In this document: one piece after another, positions 60,313 to 64,000 of the stretch | How positions within the stretch are numbered: position 1 is the first letter of the stretch | How the letters are laid out: each line of letters starts with the position of its first letter | Source of the DNA: Micrococcus sp023147585 | GTDB lineage: Bacteria > Actinomycetota > Actinomycetes > Actinomycetales > Micrococcaceae | Direction: 5' to 3' | Length of the DNA stretch: 64,000 bases | Assembly: GCF_044872765.1 (NCBI RefSeq) | Contig: NZ_CP085253.1 | Span: 1,488,001-1,552,000 of the forward strand | Made by a program: the position numbers and the translations under genes | The notes under the pieces: generated by a model | What the model was told of the DNA's origin: nothing | Databases searched by the model: none | The model's input: the letters and a program-made list of their open reading frames with translations, nothing else

Positions 60313-60849
60313 ATGGCCTCCCCCTCCGTCACGGCTCGGCCCGTCGGCCGCCCCGCCCCCGACCTCCACCGCCGCCTGCTGCTGTCCGGGATCCTCTTCG
60401 GGGTGGGCGTGGCCGCCTTCGTCGACGAGGTCGTCCTGCACCAGCTCCTGCACTGGCACCACTTCTACGACCTGTCCACCGCGGCCGTCGGCCTGGTCTC
60501 CGACGGACTCTTCCACGCCTTCGGCTGGTTCGCCGCCGTGGCCGGGCTGTTCCTCTTCGCGGACGTGCGACGCCGCGGCGGCCCCGGCGTCGGCCGGTGG
60601 TGGCCGGCGGTGCTGATCGGCGCAGGCGCGTTCCAGGCGTGGGACGGCACCGTCCAGCACAAGCTCATGAGGACCCACCAGATCCGGTACGAGGTCATCC
60701 CCACGGAGCTGCAGGGCACCGGCCCGTACGCGCCCGTGGACGACATCCTCGTGTACGACCTCGTGTGGATGGCCATTGCGATCGCCTTCCTCGTGATCGG
60801 CACCCTGGCGTGGCGGCGCGGCTCCCGCCGGGCGGCCGCCCGTGCATGA
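60313..60849 (+). CDS. DUF2243 membrane protein
   Basis: A 178-residue protein with four helices: LLLSGILFGVGVAAFVDEVV, LHQLLHWHHFYDLSTAAVGL, VSDGLFHAFGWFAAVAGLFL and YDLVWMAIAIAFLVIGTLAW. The conserved His-rich HQLLHWHHFYD and DGTVQHKLMRTHQIRY are DUF2243 features. It is nearly always next to CtaG, as here (8-nt overlap), so it may help in copper or cytochrome oxidase assembly. TAGCGT (60300-60305) lies 7 nt before ATG 60313. Confidence 0.9.
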   Translation: MASPSVTARPVGRPAPDLHRRLLLSGILFGVGVAAFVDEVVLHQLLHWHHFYDLSTAAVGLVSDGLFHAFGWFAAVAGLFLFADVRRRGGPGVGRWWPAVLIGAGAFQAWDGTVQHKLMRTHQIRYEVIPTELQGTGPYAPVDDILVYDLVWMAIAIAFLVIGTLAWRRGSRRAAARA

Positions 60850-61675
60850 GCACCCCGGCGGGATCGGGGCGGAGCTCGGCGCCCAGGCGGCGAGCGCCCC
60901 GTTCCCGCTGGCCGGCGTCGTCATCGGCGGCGGACTCCTGCTGTTCCTGGTCGCCTATGCGGCGCTGGTCCGCGCCGGACGACGCCGGGGCCGCGCCTGG
61001 TCCGACGCGCGCACCCTGAGCGCGGCCGCGGGGGTGGTGGCCGGCGTCGTGGCGGTGGGACCGCTGGGGGTGCTCGGCCACCACGACTTCACGGCCCACA
61101 TGTGGGGGCACCTGCTGCTGGGCATGCTCGCCCCGCTGCTGCTGGTGCTGTCCGCGCCGGTGACCGTGGCCCTGCGGGGCCTGCCCGTGGCGTGGGCGCG
61201 GCGGCTGTCCCGGGTGCTGTCCACGCCGTACGTGCGGGTGGTCTCGCACCCGGTGGTGGCGGGGCTGCTGAACATCGGCGGGCTGTGGCTGCTCTACACC
61301 ACACCCCTGCACGCCTGGATGCATGCCTCCGCGGTGGGGCATCTGCTGGTGCACGTGCACGTGCTGCTGGCCGGGTGGGTGTTCACCGCCGCGATCCTGC
61401 AGGTGGACCCGGCACCGCACCCGCACGGACACCCGCTGCGGGCAGGTGTGCTCGCGGCGTTCCTCGCGCTGCACGCGATCCTCTCCAAGCACGTCTACGC
61501 GCATCCGCCGGCGGGCGTGGGCGTGGCGGAGGCCCAGGCCGGCGCCCAGCTCATGTACTACGGCGGCGACTGGATCGACCTCGTGCTGATCGCCCTGCTC
61601 TGCCTCGACTGGTACCGGCGCGCCGCGCCGGAGCGGTCCGGGCGGGTCAGTGGGGTGGCCCGGGCGGCGTCCTGA
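60842..61675 (+). CDS. ctaG: cytochrome c oxidase assembly protein (CtaG/caa3 type)
   Basis: A 277-residue, seven-helix membrane protein of the caa3_CtaG family: DFTAHMWGHLLLGMLAPLLL (conserved His), VVSHPVVAGLLNIGGLWLLY, HASAVGHLLVHVHVLLAGWV and AGAQLMYYGGDWIDLVLIAL. Family members deliver copper to the oxidase. GTG 60842 overlaps the DUF2243 stop; the product starts with a His-containing MHEHPGG. A perfect hairpin follows. Confidence 0.9.
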   Translation: MHEHPGGIGAELGAQAASAPFPLAGVVIGGGLLLFLVAYAALVRAGRRRGRAWSDARTLSAAAGVVAGVVAVGPLGVLGHHDFTAHMWGHLLLGMLAPLLLVLSAPVTVALRGLPVAWARRLSRVLSTPYVRVVSHPVVAGLLNIGGLWLLYTTPLHAWMHASAVGHLLVHVHVLLAGWVFTAAILQVDPAPHPHGHPLRAGVLAAFLALHAILSKHVYAHPPAGVGVAEAQAGAQLMYYGGDWIDLVLIALLCLDWYRRAAPERSGRVSGVARAAS

Positions 61676-61689
61676 GAAGACCGCTCGAT

Positions 61690-61728
61690 GTGCTCAGGAC
61701 CGCGTCCTCATGACGCGGTCCTGAGCAC
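61690..61728. terminator. GCTCAGGACCG-type hairpin, copy 2
   Basis: Perfect 17-nt arms (GTGCTCAGGACCGCGTC) with a 5-nt loop, between the convergent ctaG and ohrR genes, so a bidirectional terminator. Same sequence family as 57636-57670. Confidence 0.85.
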
Positions 61729-61772
61729 AGCAGGCGGTCGCGGGGATCCTGCGCCCCCGCCCGCGCCCCGGC

Positions 61773-62204
61773 TCAGTCGAGTCCCGCGGCCAGCTCGTCC
61801 AGGAAGGCCTTGAGCTCCTCCCGCTGTCCGGCCGGCCCGGGGTAGAGGTCGGCCATGCGTGCGGGGATGTCGGCGGCGGCCTCGCGCAGGTCCCGGCCGG
61901 CGGGGGCGAGGGAGATGAGGCGACGCCGCTCGTCGTCGGCGCTGCGGGCACGGGTGAGCAGGCCGGCGTGGTCGAGGCGGCGCAGCAGCGGGGTGAGGGT
62001 GCCGCTGTCGAGTCCCAGGCGCGCGCCGATGTCGTTCACGCCCACCGGCCCGTCCTCCTGCCAGAGCACCAGCATCACGAGGTACTGGGGGTAGGTGAGG
62101 CCCAGCTCCTCGAGCCGGGGCCGGTAGGCGCGGGTCACCGCCCGGCTGGCGCGGTAGAGGGAGAAGCACAGCTGGCGGTCGAGGTCGAGGGGGGTGACGT
62201 CCAC
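61773..62204 (-). CDS. ohrR: MarR family organic-hydroperoxide regulator OhrR
   Basis: A 143-residue MarR protein with the redox Cys of OhrR in LDRQLCFSLYRASRAVTRAY (Cys13). RLEELGLTYPQYLVMLVLW, GARLGLDSGTLTPLLRRLDH (recognition helix) and ADDERRRLISL are typical. Oxidation of the Cys by organic peroxide releases it from the ohr promoter. GTG 62204. Divergent from ohr. Confidence 0.9.
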   Translation of the reverse strand: MDVTPLDLDRQLCFSLYRASRAVTRAYRPRLEELGLTYPQYLVMLVLWQEDGPVGVNDIGARLGLDSGTLTPLLRRLDHAGLLTRARSADDERRRLISLAPAGRDLREAAADIPARMADLYPGPAGQREELKAFLDELAAGLD

Positions 62205-62325
62205 CCGGACAACTTACCCCGCAGACAACTGGATTGCACACAACCTGATCGCGGACTACCTTGGACCGTGGCCGCCGTCGAGCGGCCCCCGGCACCCCGG
62301 GCCAGACACCGTCAAGGAGCACACC
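62205..62325. promoter_or_regulatory. ohrR-ohr divergent control region
   Basis: 121 bp. It has two similar blocks ACAACTGGATTG (62225-62236) and ACAACCTGATCG (62241-62252), which contain the ACAA/ATTG elements expected of OhrR boxes. No perfect palindrome was found by eye. Confidence 0.45.
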
Positions 62326-62754
62326 GTGATCGAGATCGAGCCCCTCTACACCACCGAGGCCATCGCCACGGGCGGCGGCCGCAACGGCCACGTCCGGACC
62401 GCGGACGGCCGCGTCGACATGGACCTGGCGATCCCCGCCGAGATGGGCGGCAACGGCGACGGCGCCAACCCCGAGCAGCTCTTCGCCGCCGGCTACGCCG
62501 CGTGCTTCCACTCCGCCCTGCAGAGCGTCGCCCGCCAGGCCAAGAAGAAGCTCGGCGACTCCTCCGTGGGCGCCCGCGTCTCGATCGGCAAGGCCGGCGA
62601 GGGCTTCGGCCTGGCCGTCACCCTCGAGGTCGTCATCCCGGACCTGCCCCAGGACGAGGCGCAGCAGCTCGCCGACGCCGCCCACCAGGTCTGCCCCTAC
62701 TCCAACGCCACCCGCGGCAACATCCGCGTGGACGTTCAGGTCGTCGACGACTGA
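62326..62754 (+). CDS. ohr: organic hydroperoxide resistance protein Ohr
   Basis: A 142-residue OsmC/Ohr peroxidase that reduces organic and lipid hydroperoxides. The two catalytic Cys are in GYAACFHSALQSVAR (about residue 65) and HQVCPYSNATRGN (about 125); the Arg and Glu near the N-terminus are also present (GGGRNGHVRTADGRV). GTG 62326 follows AAGGAG. Its last 19 nt overlap the convergent DUF805 gene. Confidence 0.93.
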   Translation: MIEIEPLYTTEAIATGGGRNGHVRTADGRVDMDLAIPAEMGGNGDGANPEQLFAAGYAACFHSALQSVARQAKKKLGDSSVGARVSIGKAGEGFGLAVTLEVVIPDLPQDEAQQLADAAHQVCPYSNATRGNIRVDVQVVDD

Positions 62755-63197
62755 CCGCTCGGCGCGGCGGCCTCCGCGGCCACCCGCGGATCCGAGGGCT
62801 GGAGCACCATCACCAGCAGGGCGATCGCACCGAGCACGGGCAGCAGCGCCAGGAGCAGCCAGGCGCGGCTGAGCCCGGCGTCGTGCAGGCGCCGGGCCGT
62901 CAGCGCCCAGGCGGGCACCAGATGGAGCAGGCCCCAGACCCCCGAGAAGGCCTGGTAGGCCTCGGTCATCGAGTCGACGGCGGGGACGCTGAGACCGCTG
63001 ACCGCGAAGCCGGGGAACACGACGGCGGAGGGGGCGGCCGTCGTCGTGTCCGCCCCGAGGGCCCCGAACAGGAGGGTGATGCCGAGGGACGCGAGGGACA
63101 GGTACAGCACCACCCACCAGAACTCGGCGCGCCCGGCCCGGCCGCCGAACTGCGCGTAGCGTCCGTAGAAGCGGCCCACGGCCCGGAGGCACGTCAT
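62736..63197 (-). CDS. DUF805 family membrane protein
   Basis: A 153-residue DUF805 protein: FYGRYAQFGGRAGRAEFWWV near the N-terminus and LTARRLHDAGLSRAWLLLAL near the C-terminus, with about four helices. Related to 51125. CAGGGT lies 6 nt before ATG 63197. Its end overlaps ohr on the other strand. Confidence 0.87.
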   Translation of the reverse strand: MTCLRAVGRFYGRYAQFGGRAGRAEFWWVVLYLSLASLGITLLFGALGADTTTAAPSAVVFPGFAVSGLSVPAVDSMTEAYQAFSGVWGLLHLVPAWALTARRLHDAGLSRAWLLLALLPVLGAIALLVMVLQPSDPRVAAEAAAPSGQSSTT

Positions 63198-63279
63198 GGC
63201 CCAACCCTGGCCCATGAGGTGGCCCGAGTCGAGGCCCTCCCGCGTGTCCGCACGTCAGGGCGCCGGTAGCCTGGCGCCC

Positions 63280-63951
63280 ATGCCCTCACCCCGTGGCTGG
63301 CAGGCCCAGCACGACGCCGACTACCGCGCTCACTGGCGCAAGCTCGCCGCCCGCGAGGACCCCGACGCACTCACGTGGGTGGTGCTGGGCGACTCGGCCG
63401 CCGTCGGGATCGGGGCCGAGTCCCTGGAGCGCACCTACGTGGCGCAGGTGGCCGAGCGGGTGGCCGCCGAGACCGGCCAGCCCGTGCGGGTGGTGAACCT
63501 CGCCGTCAGCGGGGCCATGGCGAAGGACGTGCTCGCCGACCAGCTGCCCCTCATGCCGGCGAGCGGGGTGGACGCGGTGACGTGCGTCGTCGGCGGCAAC
63601 GACGTCACCTGGGCTTGGCGGTTCCGCGAGGCCGCCTTCGAGGAGCCCCTCGAGGCGATCGCCCGCGCCCTGCCCGCCGGCGCCACGCTGGGCCTGGTCC
63701 CGACGTTCCGCATCCCGCCGTTCGAGGCCCGCGTGCGCCGGGCGAACACGGTGGTGCGGCGGGTGGCCGCCCGGCACGGCCTCGGCGTGGCGGACGTGCA
63801 CGCGGCCACGTGGCGGCGGAATCTGAGGCACCAGGTCAGCCGCCTGGCCCGGGACCTGTTCCACCCCAACGGCGCCGGCTACGAGGACTGGGCCGCGGCG
63901 GTCGCCCCCGAGGTGCTGCGGCAGGTGCGGGGTCAGGCACCGGCCGCCTGA
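63280..63951 (+). CDS. SGNH/GDSL-type esterase
   Basis: A 223-residue SGNH hydrolase. Block I VVLGDSAAVGIGAESLERTY has the catalytic Ser (about residue 41), block III VVGGNDVT the Asn, and block V DLFHPNGAGYEDWA the Asp-x-x-His pair. TAGCCT (63267-63272) lies 7 nt before ATG 63280. No signal peptide, so probably cytosolic. Substrate unknown (acyl ester). Confidence 0.9.
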   Translation: MPSPRGWQAQHDADYRAHWRKLAAREDPDALTWVVLGDSAAVGIGAESLERTYVAQVAERVAAETGQPVRVVNLAVSGAMAKDVLADQLPLMPASGVDAVTCVVGGNDVTWAWRFREAAFEEPLEAIARALPAGATLGLVPTFRIPPFEARVRRANTVVRRVAARHGLGVADVHAATWRRNLRHQVSRLARDLFHPNGAGYEDWAAAVAPEVLRQVRGQAPAA

Positions 63952-64000
63952 GGACTCCTCCCCGCCGCGCGCGAAGCGCACATCCGGCGTCCCTCACACC

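Overview
The window looks like chromosome from a high-GC actinobacterium, most likely a Micrococcaceae (Micrococcus-like). The inference rests on strong G/C bias at third codon positions, frequent GTG starts, many genes with a TANNNT hexamer placed 6-8 nt before the start codon and no Shine-Dalgarno (leaderless transcription), and the gene families present. No rRNA, tRNA or CRISPR array was seen.

Left core (1-9.2 kb): a minus-strand fatty-acid oxidation cluster (partial fadB, thiolase, acyl-CoA ligase) faces a TetR regulator across an operator-like palindrome. A biotin-uptake set follows (EcfT/BioN, EcfA/BioM, BioY), with a BioQ-type operator over the bioY promoter and an acyl-CoA thioesterase between bioM and bioY.

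Accessory island (about 9.2-40.6 kb): this is a patchwork of mobile, defence and resistance genes. It holds a 1.4-kb GNAT plus methyltransferase module present twice (9245-10650 and 35979-37384, ungapped), a secreted HNH nuclease, a type III restriction-modification pair, a frameshifted resolvase and a paired SMR efflux pump. Further along are toxin-antitoxin and lactate-permease remnants, an AraC regulator, a MarR/Bcr-CflA/NAD-binding-protein cluster, and an unknown gene cut by an IS481 element beside a HEPN/Toprim protein. An ABC-F/MFS resistance operon with a leader-peptide attenuator-like 5' region, an AbiTii abortive-infection protein, and IS5 and IS3 elements complete it. Two non-coding repeat families (a TGTCGAGATGCAGC motif and a 238-bp repeat starting CGGTCGTTTGTG) mark many of the joints.

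Right core (40.6-64 kb): first an internally deleted lysG next to lysE. Then comes a sulphur/methionine operon (metY, metB, mesX, mesD) under an S-box SAM riboswitch. Mesd/MesX is the folate-independent methionine synthase pair, so the operon should make homocysteine and methylate it under SAM control. The rest is small enzymes and membrane proteins: GNATs, methyltransferases, VOC, Nudix, P-loop kinase-like, DUF805, DUF2812, DUF2243/CtaG, OhrR/Ohr and an SGNH hydrolase. Several recent deletions are visible (aztD remnant fused head-to-head with an EEP gene, a methyltransferase scar, a PadR stub). Large palindromes act as terminators, and one pair brackets an elaA-like gene and supplies stop codons on both strands.
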